In this document: piece by piece, positions 18,401 through 25,798 of the stretch | How positions within the stretch are numbered: position 1 is the first letter of the stretch | Layout: each line of letters opens with the position of its first letter | Source of the DNA: Brucella tritici | Lineage (GTDB): Bacteria > Pseudomonadota > Alphaproteobacteria > Rhizobiales > Rhizobiaceae | Assembly (NCBI RefSeq): GCF_902825325.1 | Contig: NZ_CADEAR010000005.1 | Span: forward strand, 248,001-312,000 | Reading direction: 5' to 3' | DNA: 64,000 bases | Notes under the pieces: model-generated | Told to the model about the DNA's origin: nothing | The model's database searches: none | The model's input: only the letters and a program-made list of their open reading frames with translations | Program-made: the position numbers and the translations under genes

Positions 18401-20022
18401 ATGAGAAAAATGTCTCCTATAATGAAGAGCGATCTGAAAAGCGTGCGGCCGACAATCCCATCGAGTGGGTCTATCTTATTCCACCGACAACCCGATTTGT
18501 CCGTAGCATAGAGGAAGATGCCAGGCTTGCTCAACTCAGTTCGGATCGCTGGAAGAAGCGGGAGGTAGTCCTCCGGTCGTTTTTGGAAAAGGTCTATCGT
18601 GATCCCGATAGCGCTTTGGCCACATTGAATGGACTTGCATCGGATGCCAGCGTCGAGCCGCGTCGGGTTGCCGATAATCTGCAGCATCTTGGCCATCTGC
18701 GTGGATCGGGTCGCCTAATCGACGATCATATTACCCGAAATGACCGCAAGGCTGCACTCAACGCACTGTCGCAACTCGCTCCCTTGGTGCGAGCCCATGC
18801 GACAGAATTCCGACGTCAGGCCGAGCGCTTCAAAAATCGCGAAGAAAAACGTCGTTTATATATGGCCTTATCAATCCCGGCACTCTCGAAGCCGGCAATG
18901 GCCCGCCTCACCGAGATTGAAAGCGTGCGAGAACACGGTGGACCGGATGCCTACAAGATTGCTTTTGCTTATGCCGTCGAGGATCGTTTGCTGGTTCAGG
19001 AGGTAAAGGCAGTCAATGAGGCGCTGACGGCTCGCTTCGGCCGGACTGCTTTTACTAAAAACGTCGATGCCGTCGGCGAACGCAACATGATTGAACGCAT
19101 GCCGGAGGATCTTGATTCCGATAGACGCGATAAACTGATCGATCTGTTTGGAGCCATACGCCGATTTTGCGACGAACAGAAACTTGCTGAACGGCAAGAC
19201 CGTTCGCAGGTGGTTGCCGCCGCTAGCGTGGAGCCGGGGAAGAAAACGAGAGCCTTGTTGCCCATGCTTGCTGCTGTGACGGAGTTCCGGATACCAGTCG
19301 AAGATGAGGCTCGGGCGAGGGCGCGCGATGTTGCCCACTATCGTCATGATCGAGCAGCCTTGGTGGAAATAGCCAAACGCATCTGGCGTGACCCGGCTGG
19401 CGCTGTCGACCAGATCGAGGCTCTTATCTTGAAGGGGTTTCCTGGCGAGCGGATTGCTAGAGCCATCGCGAATGAACCCTCAGCCTATGGTGCAATTCGT
19501 GGATCTGATCGTATCATGGATAGACTGTTGGCAATCGGTCGCGAGCGACGAAACGCCCATAAGGCCTTGAGTGATGCGCAAAGTCAGATCCGGTCACTTG
19601 GTTCGTCCTATAGGACAGCGCTTGAAAACCAGGTCAAATCAATCACCGAGGAACGTCGACGTATGGCTATCGTCATCCCGGGCATGTCGCCAGCCGCCGA
19701 AAATGCATTGCGTAAGCTTACAGATGTCACGAAGACGAAGGGTGCCAAACCCAATGTTGCCGCCAACTCGCTTGATGCCGTCATCTGTCAAGAGTTTGAA
19801 CGGGTTAGCCGGGCGCTTGACCTTAGATTTGGACGTGATGCGATTTTGCGTGGGGAGAAAACGGTCATCAACCATGTCTCGTTAGCACAGCGTCCAGATT
19901 TTGAGGCAATGCGGTTCAGGTTAAAAATTCTCCAGCAAACCGTTCGCAAGCAGGCGCGCGATAAGGTAATTGTTCAGCGCCGACAGCGCAGCGTCAATCA
20001 GGTACAGAGCATCGACCGATAA
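15418..20022 (+). CDS. traA: Conjugative relaxase/helicase TraA (MOBQ, Ti type)
   Basis: A very large bifunctional enzyme, about 1534 residues. It nicks oriT, stays bound to the transferred strand and unwinds the DNA. I start at ATG 15418 (MAIMFVRAQVISRG) after GGGAGGAG; the frame extends to a TTG at 15397. The MobA/MobL relaxase domain shows SIVSAAAYRHRARM and the metal-binding HxDxxxNPHIHLMM block near residue 135. Walker A GLAGAGKST is near 412, VFVIEEAGMVPS near 480, and the superfamily-1 helicase end YAATIHKAQGTT then LTYVAMTRHR near 725-760. A long C-terminal Ti-type extension rich in charged helices follows. The frame is intact. Divergent from traCDG. Confidence 0.95.
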   Translation: MAIMFVRAQVISRGAGRSIVSAAAYRHRARMVDEQAGTSFSYRSGADELKHEELALPDEIPNWLTTAIEGKTVAAASEVLWNAVDAFEKRVDAQLARELVIALPEELTRAENIALVREFIRENLTAKGMVADWVYHDRDSNPHIHLMMTLRPLTEQGFGSKMVAVSGPDGKPLRVIKPDRPNGAIVYSRWAGDKETMKEWKIAWAETTNRHLALAGHDIRLDGRSYAEQGLDGIAQKHLGPEKAALARKNMEMYFAPADLVRRQEMADRLLVKPELLLKQLERERSTFNERDIARTLHRYVDDPADFASIRTRVMASNNLVLLRPQQVDRQTGKVAEPAVFTSQEILRTEFDMVGSAEVLSKRTGFRITDKQRASALGAIETADPEKPFRLEQEQIDAVHHVTSDSAIAAIVGLAGAGKSTLLSVARIAWESGHHRVLGAALAGKAAEGLEESSGIKSRTLAAWELAWANERDLLKRGDVFVIEEAGMVPSQQMARVLEAAKDAGAKVVLVGDAMQLQPIQAGAAFRAIAERIGSAELAGVRRQREGWARDASHLFARGEVEKGLDAYLKHGHLIEARTHDEIIGRLVSDWADARRSFLQQSKGEESAFSYCDKLLVLAHTNKDVRLLNESLREEMKKECALTVPREFRTERGMREFAVGDRIIFLENSRFIETRATGFGPQYVKNGLLGTVVSTGDRHDVPLLSVRLDNGRDVIISEDSYRNIDYGYAATIHKAQGTTVERTFVLATGMMDQHLTYVAMTRHRDRTDLYAAREDFEPKAQWGGKSRIDHAVGVTGELVEAGMAKFRPQDDDVDESPYADVKTDDGTVHRLWGVSLPKALSDAGVSEGDTVLLKKDGVEIVKVTIPVLNTETGKKTYEERQVERNVWTAKQIETAAMRLERIERESHRPELFGQLVERLGRSGAKTTTLDFENEADYQAHVRDFARRRGINTISGMAADIEDKVTRQWSWIVEKREQVTKLWERANVALGFTIEHEKNVSYNEERSEKRAADNPIEWVYLIPPTTRFVRSIEEDARLAQLSSDRWKKREVVLRSFLEKVYRDPDSALATLNGLASDASVEPRRVADNLQHLGHLRGSGRLIDDHITRNDRKAALNALSQLAPLVRAHATEFRRQAERFKNREEKRRLYMALSIPALSKPAMARLTEIESVREHGGPDAYKIAFAYAVEDRLLVQEVKAVNEALTARFGRTAFTKNVDAVGERNMIERMPEDLDSDRRDKLIDLFGAIRRFCDEQKLAERQDRSQVVAAASVEPGKKTRALLPMLAAVTEFRIPVEDEARARARDVAHYRHDRAALVEIAKRIWRDPAGAVDQIEALILKGFPGERIARAIANEPSAYGAIRGSDRIMDRLLAIGRERRNAHKALSDAQSQIRSLGSSYRTALENQVKSITEERRRMAIVIPGMSPAAENALRKLTDVTKTKGAKPNVAANSLDAVICQEFERVSRALDLRFGRDAILRGEKTVINHVSLAQRPDFEAMRFRLKILQQTVRKQARDKVIVQRRQRSVNQVQSIDR

Positions 20023-20121
20023 ACTCGACTTGAATGAGATGGAACAAGAATGCTTATAAACCGCGATAGTTCCTTCAGTCATATGTTTATAATGGACGCA
20101 TGTGCTCAAAACTGGAGGACT

Positions 20122-20160
20122 ATGTCGCTTTTACCTGGTATTGTTGACGAATGGAGATAG
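20122..20160 (+). CDS. Possible 12-codon leader peptide
   Basis: An ATG at 20122 is preceded by an excellent GGAGGA site and encodes MSLLPGIVDEWR before TAG at 20158. Its end overlaps the ATG of the DUF6429 gene at 20151, which has no ribosome-binding site of its own. Translation of the small protein may depend on this leader. Alternatively, it is simply a frame-shifted start of the same gene. Confidence 0.3.
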   Translation: MSLLPGIVDEWR

Positions 20161-20332
20161 ACGAGGGCAAAATCGATGACGTGGTTCTGGCCTTGTTGTG
20201 GCTGACGTTCCACAACGAGCGTTGCGCCTGGATGGGTTTTGACTGGTCAACGACGGATCGGTTGCATGACAAAGGCCTGATCTGTGATCCGGTGAACAAG
20301 TCGAAGTCATTGATCTTGACGGATGAAGGGTA
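20151..20332 (+). pseudogene. DUF6429 family protein, 5' part (split by IS66)
   Basis: Sixty codons, MEIDEGKIDDVVLALLWLTF to ...NKSKSLILTDEG, match the small DUF6429 family of unknown function. The reading stops because the IS66 inverted repeat begins inside the gene at 20330 and supplies TAA. The missing tail (LRRSE.LFRQLFTR) is found at 24902-24947, on the far side of the element. The duplicated 8 bases GATGAAGG are present at both junctions. The gene was therefore whole before the insertion, apart from the stop noted in the 3' part. Confidence 0.8.
20322..20329. repeat. 8-bp target site duplication, left copy
   Basis: GATGAAGG directly precedes the left inverted repeat of the IS66 element. 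The identical octamer lies at 24894-24901 directly after the right inverted repeat. IS66-family transposition is known to duplicate 8 bp. Confidence 0.9.
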
Positions 20333-20373
20333 ACCGGTGTCACACCCTCACCTTGACGCCGCAGCCTAATTTT

Positions 20374-20573
20374 TTGTGGCGAGCGGGTTCAGACTGAGAC
20401 GTAATTGCAAAATTGGACTGCGTGAGTTACTTAGCGTCATCCACAAGGACCCGGTGAAACTCCGGGTGGCTCTTCTGGCCGCCGATCCGCCAGACAACAC
20501 AGCAACGCAACCTATTCCATTTTCGAGGACCGAGTTTCGCTCGGCCCGTTGCCTCAACTGTGAAAAATCTCTC
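20374..20573. promoter_or_regulatory. Structured leader upstream of sulP
   Basis: About 200 bases separate the left IS66 end from the SulP start. Two short perfect hairpins are seen: ACCCGG/CCGGGT (20449-20467, loop TGAAACT) and CCGAG/CTCGG (20530-20544). The first loop faintly recalls a cobalamin-riboswitch helix, but the diagnostic B12 box is absent, so I do not claim a riboswitch. The same region is also an open frame continuous with sulP from GTG 20376, without a recognisable domain. Confidence 0.3.
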
Positions 20574-22061
20574 ATGCGAACTCTTTCAAACTACCGTCAG
20601 GAGTGGTTCTCCAACATCCGTGGCGACGTGCTTTCGGGTATCGTCGTCGCTCTCGCGCTTATCCCGGAAGCGATAGGCTTCTCGGTGATTGCGGGTGTCG
20701 ATCCCAAGGTCGGCCTGTACGCCTCCTTCGCAATCGCCTGCGTGGCGGCCTTTGTGGGCGGTCGGCCGGGCATGATCTCTGCCGCCACGGCTGCGACCGC
20801 TGTCGTCATGATCTCGTTGGTCAAAGAGCACGGTCTTCAGTATCTGTTCGCCGCCACCATCTTGATGGGCGTCATCCAGATCGTCGCGGGATGGCTGAGG
20901 CTCGGCCGCGTGATGCGCTTCGTCTCCCGCTCTGTCATCACGGGCTTCGTCAACGCCCTTGCGATCCTGATCTTCATGGCCCAGTTGCCCGAACTCATAG
21001 GGGTCCCGACGCTTACCTACGTGATGATCGCAGGCGGCCTCGCCATCATCTATCTCTTTCCATACGTGACCAAGGCTATTCCATCGCCGCTCGTGGCCAT
21101 CGCGGTCCTCACGGCCATGGCGTGGTGGTTTGGCATGGACCTGCGCACCGTCGGCGACCTCGGTGAGCTACCGTCTTCTATCCCGTTACTGATGCTTCCG
21201 CAGGTTCCGTTGACCTGGGAGACGCTGCAGATCATCTTCCCATACTCGGTGACGCTTGCTGCTGTCGGCCTGCTCGAATCGCTGCTTACCGCGCAGATCG
21301 TCGACGACATGACGGACACGCCGAGCAACAAGAGCCAGGAATGCGTTGGACAGGGCGCGGGGAACATCGCCTCGGCACTGGTCGGCGGCATGGGCGGATG
21401 CGCCATGATCGGACAGTCGGTCATCAACGTAACATCTGGCGGTCGAGGACGGCTTTCAACGTTCGTCGCGGGTGCTTTCCTGTTGTTCCTGATCGTCGTC
21501 CTTAACGACCTCGTCCAGATCATCCCCATGGCTGCGCTTGTTGCGGTTATGATTATGGTTTCCATTGGCACTTTCTCCTGGCGGTCGATCCGCGACCTGA
21601 TACGCCATCCGCTTCCGTCATCCGTCGTCATGCTGGCGACGGTCATCACTGTCGTCGCAACGCATGATTTGGCGAAAGGCGTGATCGTTGGCGTCCTGCT
21701 GTCCGGCATCTTTTTTGCTGGTAAGGTAGCCCGTCTGTTCAGGGTCACGCGCGTGGAGGATGCCGAACAAAACAGTATCACCTATGCAGTGGTGGGGCAG
21801 GTCTTCTTTGCGTCGGCGGAAGCCTTTATCCATGCGTTCGACTTCACGGATAAGGGTAAGCGGATCATCATAGATCTCACGAAGGCCCATCTCTGGGATA
21901 TCACCGCAATTGGCGCGTTGGACAAGATCGTATTGAAGTTTCGTCAGGCAGGCGACGAGGTTGAAGTCCTCGGCTTCAACGAAGCCAGTGCTGATATGAT
22001 TGACCGCTTCGCGCTGCACGACAAGGATGAGCGGCTTGCGGCAAGCGCCTCACTGCACTGA
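20574..22061 (+). CDS. SulP-family anion transporter (sulfate/bicarbonate type)
   Basis: 495 residues from ATG 20574 ([20 protein letters not shown]). The SulP signature region is present ([60 protein letters not shown]). About ten to twelve membrane helices follow, with the conserved [20 protein letters not shown] and [20 protein letters not shown] blocks. A short cytoplasmic STAS domain closes the protein (residues about 400-495, [20 protein letters not shown]). Family members carry sulfate, bicarbonate or other anions; the substrate is not determined here. No carbonic anhydrase or sulfur gene is adjacent. It lies inside an IS66 element, opposite to the transposase genes, so it is mobile cargo. 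Confidence 0.9.
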   Translation: MRTLSNYRQEWFSNIRGDVLSGIVVALALIPEAIGFSVIAGVDPKVGLYASFAIACVAAFVGGRPGMISAATAATAVVMISLVKEHGLQYLFAATILMGVIQIVAGWLRLGRVMRFVSRSVITGFVNALAILIFMAQLPELIGVPTLTYVMIAGGLAIIYLFPYVTKAIPSPLVAIAVLTAMAWWFGMDLRTVGDLGELPSSIPLLMLPQVPLTWETLQIIFPYSVTLAAVGLLESLLTAQIVDDMTDTPSNKSQECVGQGAGNIASALVGGMGGCAMIGQSVINVTSGGRGRLSTFVAGAFLLFLIVVLNDLVQIIPMAALVAVMIMVSIGTFSWRSIRDLIRHPLPSSVVMLATVITVVATHDLAKGVIVGVLLSGIFFAGKVARLFRVTRVEDAEQNSITYAVVGQVFFASAEAFIHAFDFTDKGKRIIIDLTKAHLWDITAIGALDKIVLKFRQAGDEVEVLGFNEASADMIDRFALHDKDERLAASASLH

Positions 22062-22068
22062 ACAACGT

Positions 22069-22092
22069 GGCTGCGTACATTCGCGCGCAGCC
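22069..22092 (+). terminator. Hairpin after sulP
   Basis: GGCTGCG (22069-22075) pairs with CGCAGCC (22086-22092) across a 10-base loop, eight bases after the sulP stop. No run of T follows, so it is at best a weak intrinsic terminator or an RNA-stabilising stem. Confidence 0.35.
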
Positions 22093-22102
22093 GTCTGCCC
22101 CG

Positions 22103-22400
22103 CTACTGTTGCCTCTTGGTCTGCTCCAAGATCGAATGATTCCAAGGCAAAAGCTCGGCGATACGGCTCTGCCGGTGTCCGTTCACGATGGTGGTGAGTG
22201 TAGCGGTCAGATAGGCCAGAGGATCAACCGAATTGAGCTTGCACGTCTCGATGAGCGAGGCGATGGTGGCCCAAGTTCTCTGCTCCGGCATCATGACCAG
22301 CAAAGAGTGCGTTCTTCCGATTGAGGGCAATCGGCCGGATGGTCCGCTCGATACTGTTGTTGTCGATCTCAATGCGTCCATCGGTCAGGAAGAGCTTCAG
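22103..22400 (-). pseudogene. IS66 TnpC 3' fragment, frameshifted
   Basis: Read on the minus strand, one frame gives LKLFLTDGRIEIDNNSIERT then IRPIALNRKNALFAGHDAG. After one extra T in GAGAACTTGGGCC (near 22281) the next frame gives WATIASLIETCKLNSVDPLA then YLTATLTTIVNGHRQSRIAE and a stop at 22103. Both halves are textbook IS66 TnpC C-terminus. The catalytic N-terminal part is missing and the start of the fragment abuts an IS3 end at 22401. Confidence 0.85.
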
Positions 22401-22421
22401 TGGACTTGCCCTTATTTAGTG

Positions 22422-24042
22422 GTCGAACGTGAATTATTGTAATTTTCGTTGAAATTGGTGTTCTGAGTATGCGGGTGGGCTTTTCGATTTCGACATTTAT
22501 GGATTGCTGTGTGATCACCACTACTGTGGGTGGCACTCGTTTGGCATAAGAGCAGCCAGCATAAGACACAAAAACTGGCTGATCCACTTGAGCAGCAGCG
22601 AGAAATTGTAGCCGACGGCGGCAAGGATCGCATTGATGGCATCGCCTTGTTTGCCGGCCAGATAACTTCGATCCATCCTGTGTTCATTCTTGCAATGGCC
22701 GATTACCGGTTCAATGGCTGAACGTCGCTTCATCTGCCGCTTGATTGCCGGCGTGACACGCCGCCTCTGACCACTAATGAAGACCCTGAATTTATGGCTG
22801 TCCGGAGCATTGTGACCGCGATACCCCTTATCAGCCAGAATGAGCGACAACTCATTGCCAACCGTTGTCTCAATGTCGGGTATCACGGTTGCAAGCGTGT
22901 GGCCATCATAGGGCTTACCTGGCAAAGCCTTTGCATGCAGCGCAAACTGACCGCCCTTCGAACGCTTCAATGTCGTGGCGACAGAGACCTTTACACCAAA
23001 CTCATATGGCTTATGCGCCTTTCCTTTGCCAATGCACTCCACTTCAGGCGCATGGAGACTATAAATCTTGCCGCCCTTCTGGCGTTGCTGCTGAGCCAGA
23101 ACGGTTCGGGCCTGATGGAGCGCCACGCTGAACATCTGGCTGAGCTCTTCATTGCCAGAGATCTTGCGCTCAATGTCACGCATGACGCGGCCAAGATAAG
23201 TTCTGAGCTGACGCAGCGCCTTTCCTGCACGCTTGAACTGTTTCGCATGGGCGTAACGCTGTTGAGCGATCAAAGCGAATTTGGCTACGCGCACATAGGT
23301 CTGACGAAGCTTCAAACCAGCCTTTCTGGTCAGGCACAGCAGTCTTATAAGAGCGCGATGCAAGAGTTTTGCATCGGTAGGAAACATCACATTCTTCGGC
23401 TGCACGGTGGTGTCAACGATCACTTCACGCGTGTCCGATGGCTTCATAGCTCCCGTCTTAATCGCTACCGACAAGCTTTCCTGCAAAAGCGTCCTGATGC
23501 GCTCTTCTCCCATCCGCTGCCGCCAGCGCGTCATTGATGAGCGATCAAACGGCAAGGAATGCTGAAAAAACTCTTCACCGCAGAAATACTGGACATACGG
23601 ACTGTCGAGATAACGCGCGCAGACGGCTTCATCTGACAGATTGTAGGTGTGCTTGATGATGGCAAGTCCAGTCATCAGGCGGGTTGGTAAAGGCGGCTTG
23701 CCAGCTTTGTCACCATAAACCTCGCCAAAGTGCTTCTCAAGAAATGACCAGTCGATCATCTGCGCCAGCAAAACCAGTTCATGTTTGGGGTCGATGATCT
23801 GATCAAGACGGGAGCGGAACAGTTCCTGATTTCCCGTTTCTCTGCGTTCACGTGGTCTGGACATTGGCAGCCTCCGGCAGATCGCAACAACCGAAGTGAA
23901 TCAGACTTTGGATATCAGCGAAAGCGAATTCTTAAATTGCAAGGAAACGCGCACCAAATTACTATTTCCTTGCAATAAACCACAGCCATAAACGATCATT
24001 CAGAACGTTAATTCAATGGCTTAAAGATAATTCACGGCCGAC
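22422..24042 (-). mobile_element. Complete IS5-family element
   Basis: 1621 bases with 16-bp terminal inverted repeats: GTCGAACGTGAATTAT at 22422-22437 and, reverse-complemented, GTCGGCCGTGAATTAT at 24027-24042 (14 of 16 match). The hexamer TTAGTG occurs immediately outside both ends (22416-22421 and 24043-24048) and reads as the target duplication, or contains a 4-bp TTAG one. It encodes one intact transposase. It inserted at the stop codon of an IS3 transposase gene. Confidence 0.85.
22521..23864 (-). CDS. IS5-family DDE transposase
   Basis: 447 residues, intact. The N-terminal DUF772-like domain (FLEKHFGEVYGDKAGKPPLP, TRLMTGLAIIKHTYNLSDEA, YVQYFCGEEFFQHSLPFDRS) precedes the catalytic core. 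DTTVQPKNVMFPTDAKLLHR holds the first Asp, ILADKGYRGH the second, and RRSAIEPVIGHCKNEHRMDR the Glu. The length and these motifs suit the long-transposase IS5 group. A decayed piece of a close relative lies at 2946-3041. It is the only transposase in the window that looks fully functional. Confidence 0.92.
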   Translation of the reverse strand: MSRPRERRETGNQELFRSRLDQIIDPKHELVLLAQMIDWSFLEKHFGEVYGDKAGKPPLPTRLMTGLAIIKHTYNLSDEAVCARYLDSPYVQYFCGEEFFQHSLPFDRSSMTRWRQRMGEERIRTLLQESLSVAIKTGAMKPSDTREVIVDTTVQPKNVMFPTDAKLLHRALIRLLCLTRKAGLKLRQTYVRVAKFALIAQQRYAHAKQFKRAGKALRQLRTYLGRVMRDIERKISGNEELSQMFSVALHQARTVLAQQQRQKGGKIYSLHAPEVECIGKGKAHKPYEFGVKVSVATTLKRSKGGQFALHAKALPGKPYDGHTLATVIPDIETTVGNELSLILADKGYRGHNAPDSHKFRVFISGQRRRVTPAIKRQMKRRSAIEPVIGHCKNEHRMDRSYLAGKQGDAINAILAAVGYNFSLLLKWISQFLCLMLAALMPNECHPQ

Positions 24043-24450
24043 TTAGTGGAGAGGTTCTGTCACTAATTTATGGTTTATCATCTCGAACTGGATCGGTAAT
24101 TTATACCCGAGGGCAGAATGTCTGCGCACGGGATTATAGAACCCGTCAATGTATTCGCCAATGGCCTTGATTGCGTCATTTCTGATCTGGAATACAGTGC
24201 GCCAGATCAGTTCCGCCTTGATCGACTTGAAGACGGTTTCTACCATCGAATTATCATAACAATTTCCTCTTCCGCTCATTGATGGAAGCATTTTGTGAGC
24301 TTCGAGAATTCTGCGATACTCATAACTGGCATATTGGCTTCCCCTGTCCGAGTGTTGGATCAGTCCCGGCCTTGGTTGCCGGATTGCAATAGCCTTCTTC
24401 AAAGCACAGATCGCCAGATCCTTTTTCATCCGATCCCGTGCTTCCCAGCC
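24043..24450 (-). pseudogene. IS3-family OrfB (integrase core) C-terminal fragment
   Basis: The frame reads ARDRMKKDLAICALKKAIAI, GLIQHSDRGSQYASYEYRRI, LPSMSGRGNCYDNSMVETVF and FKSIKAELIWR, ending LVTEPLH at 24043. These are the second Asp and the Glu regions of an rve-type DDE domain. The first catalytic Asp and OrfA are absent. Upstream the frame runs into IS66 tnpA sequence. The stop codon lies in the duplicated TTAGTG created by the IS5 insertion. Confidence 0.85.
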
Positions 24451-24809
24451 GCGATTGCGGCGATCCGGGCAGCAGACGCACCTTCCTCAAGACGGATGGC
24501 GACGGGACCGAGGACGATCTCGGGACGACTGAGCATTTTAGGCGGCAGTTCCGAATTAGGCGGATCGACGATCACCGCCGCGAACTCTATCGCATCCTCC
24601 GGTGCTGGCAGGATCAGCTTGCCCTGCCGCGCCATCGTCCGCCAGGTGGAAAGGCTGTTGGCTCGCAATCCATAGCGCTGCGCAACTTCATTGACCGTCG
24701 TGCCTGGCCTCAAGCTTTCCGAAACGATCTTCGCCTTGATCTCGTCAGGCCAATGTCGGTGAGCCTCACGCCCAGGCTTCCTGGTTGTGAGAAACTATGA
24801 GGTCTCCAT
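24441..24809 (-). pseudogene. IS66 TnpA, truncated and with a nonsense codon
   Basis: From ATG 24809 the frame gives METS, then TAG at 24797-24795, then FLTTRKPGREAHRHWPDEIK, AKIVSESLRPGTTVNEVAQR, YGLRANSLSTWRTMARQGKL and EIVLGPVAIRLEEGASAARI before diverging at about 24450. This is the helix-turn-helix accessory protein TnpA of IS66. The 3' end is replaced by IS3 sequence (AAGKHGIG then stop at 24426). The gene is dead. Confidence 0.85.
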
Positions 24810-24893
24810 GGAGAAACTCCCGTTCTTCATCCATGAAAATCTCGATCACAGACTAGGCGGCGAAGGACAATGTGGGGGGAGAACACCGGTTAC

Positions 24894-24947
24894 GATGAAG
24901 GTCTGCGTCGTTCAGAATAACTGTTTCGCCAGCTTTTTACGCGGTAA
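24894..24947 (+). pseudogene. DUF6429 gene, 3' part and right target-site copy
   Basis: The octamer GATGAAGG (24894-24901) repeats the one at 20322-20329. Reading on in the frame of the 5' part gives (G)LRRSE, TAA at 24918-24920, then LFRQLFTR and TAA at 24945-24947. The tail matches the usual end of DUF6429 proteins, apart from the TAA where a Glu or Lys codon is expected. The gene therefore also carries a nonsense change, or naturally ended there. Confidence 0.75.
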
Positions 24948-25139
24948 ACATCGGCTTTTGCCATCGTATTCAAACCGATATTCAGGATTTGCGGCGTATT
25001 CTTCAGCCCCATTCGTAGCCAAATATCCGTGGCCGTTGGCTTTCGGTGGGGTATCAGCGGCGAGGGAAACGGGGATAAACAATAACGCAGCACTCTTTGT
25101 TGCAATCGTTTGAAAAGTTTGAGTTTGCAGATAGTTCAT
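24912..25139 (-). CDS. Possible small secreted protein, uncertain
   Basis: 75 codons from ATG 25139 (MNYLQTQTFQTIATKSAALL then FIPVSLAADTPPKANGHGY). The N-terminus could be a signal peptide with cleavage after LAA. No good ribosome-binding site is seen, no family is recognised, and its 3' end runs antisense to the DUF6429 tail. It may be spurious. Confidence 0.25.
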   Translation of the reverse strand: MNYLQTQTFQTIATKSAALLFIPVSLAADTPPKANGHGYLATNGAEEYAANPEYRFEYDGKSRCLPRKKLAKQLF

Positions 25140-25315
25140 TGAATTTCGGAATCCAAAGGGACATTGCAGAAACTGTCGGGATGCAAAACCTAAAAATTTT
25201 AACCGATTGCGACGCATATCCGGTGTGAAACATTTGTCGGATTGGGGGAAATGTTCATTTCCCAGTTTATCATTTATTTATATTTCCTGGATCTTACAGG
25301 GCAGCTAGGGAGCCA

Positions 25316-25597
25316 TTATTGGGTGTTCCAAATGTGGTGAACGCTGCCTCCGTGTAGCAGGATCCAGATGCCGTGGTAGGTGAGGATATCCTCAGCTTCA
25401 ATCCGGAAGTGAACGCCAGCGTCAGTTGTTCTCACAACCAGGAAAGCATTCCCAAAATCCAGGGTTCGTATATTTTTTCTTGTCGAAGTATGCTGGATGT
25501 AGGTACCAGTTTCCTCGCTGAATTGTTCTTCAACCTCTTTAGCATGCGGATGAGGAATGAACATTTCATCGATATGTTTATATATTCGATCTCTCAT
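25316..25597 (-). CDS. Small conserved-looking protein, possibly DUF2218-like
   Basis: 93 residues from ATG 25597 (MRDRIYKHIDEMFIPHPHAK), preceded by AAAGG; the frame extends to ATG 25699 (127 residues). The C-terminal half, FGNAFLVVRTTDAGVHFRIE then AEDILTYHGIWILLHGGSVH, recalls the DUF2218 pattern of an alternating beta-strand GxxFRIEAxD unit, but the match is weak. No signal peptide or membrane helix. It lies 100-200 bases downstream of the alpha-oxoamine synthase-like gene on the same strand and could be in its transcript. Function unknown. Confidence 0.5.
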   Translation of the reverse strand: MRDRIYKHIDEMFIPHPHAKEVEEQFSEETGTYIQHTSTRKNIRTLDFGNAFLVVRTTDAGVHFRIEAEDILTYHGIWILLHGGSVHHIWNTQ

Positions 25598-25798
25598 TTT
25601 TGAGGCCTTTTGGTTCGTTTCATTCCAATCGGTGTAAGTCTCCAATGCGTCCAAAGATAAAAATGTGTGCCAACTTAAAAGTTCTGTGCAGCCGAGCATT
25701 TGTCAGCGATCAATATCTTGCGATCAATGCCCAGATGGTATGAACCCAATTGGAGTTTACGCAGCGCTACGGGACAATGCGAAAGCTGGAGCGGCGCG

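Larger units (their letters stand above)
22401..24450 (-). mobile_element. IS3-family element remnant, interrupted by IS5
   Basis: Its surviving end appears to be TGGACTTGCCC at 22401-22411. After removal of the IS5 insertion this reads straight into TTAGTGGAGAGGTTC and the stop of an IS3 OrfB at 24043. The other end and OrfA are missing; the remnant passes into IS66 tnpA at about 24440-24450. The exact IS3 boundary at 22401 is inferred from where IS66 similarity stops. Confidence 0.65.
20330..24893. mobile_element. IS66-family element carrying a SulP transporter, nested with IS3 and IS5
   Basis: The ends are inverted repeats beginning GTAACCGGTGT (20330 onward, and reverse complement ending at 24893). 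Eleven bases are identical, with partial match over about the next ten (CCC.CAC.TTG). GATGAAGG flanks both sides. Inside, on the minus strand, are a broken tnpA (24441-24809) and the 3' end of tnpC (22103-22400). tnpB and most of tnpC are gone. An IS3 fragment (to 24450) replaced the deleted middle, and an IS5-family element (22422-24042) sits in that IS3. The SulP gene (20574-22061, plus strand) lies between tnpC and the left inverted repeat, inside the element, so it is passenger DNA. The element cannot move by itself now. Confidence 0.85.

Noticed and set aside
20440-20480. Cobalamin riboswitch ahead of sulP
   Set aside because: Only a short GGTGAAACTCCGG-like helix is similar; the conserved B12 box and the rest of the architecture are absent.
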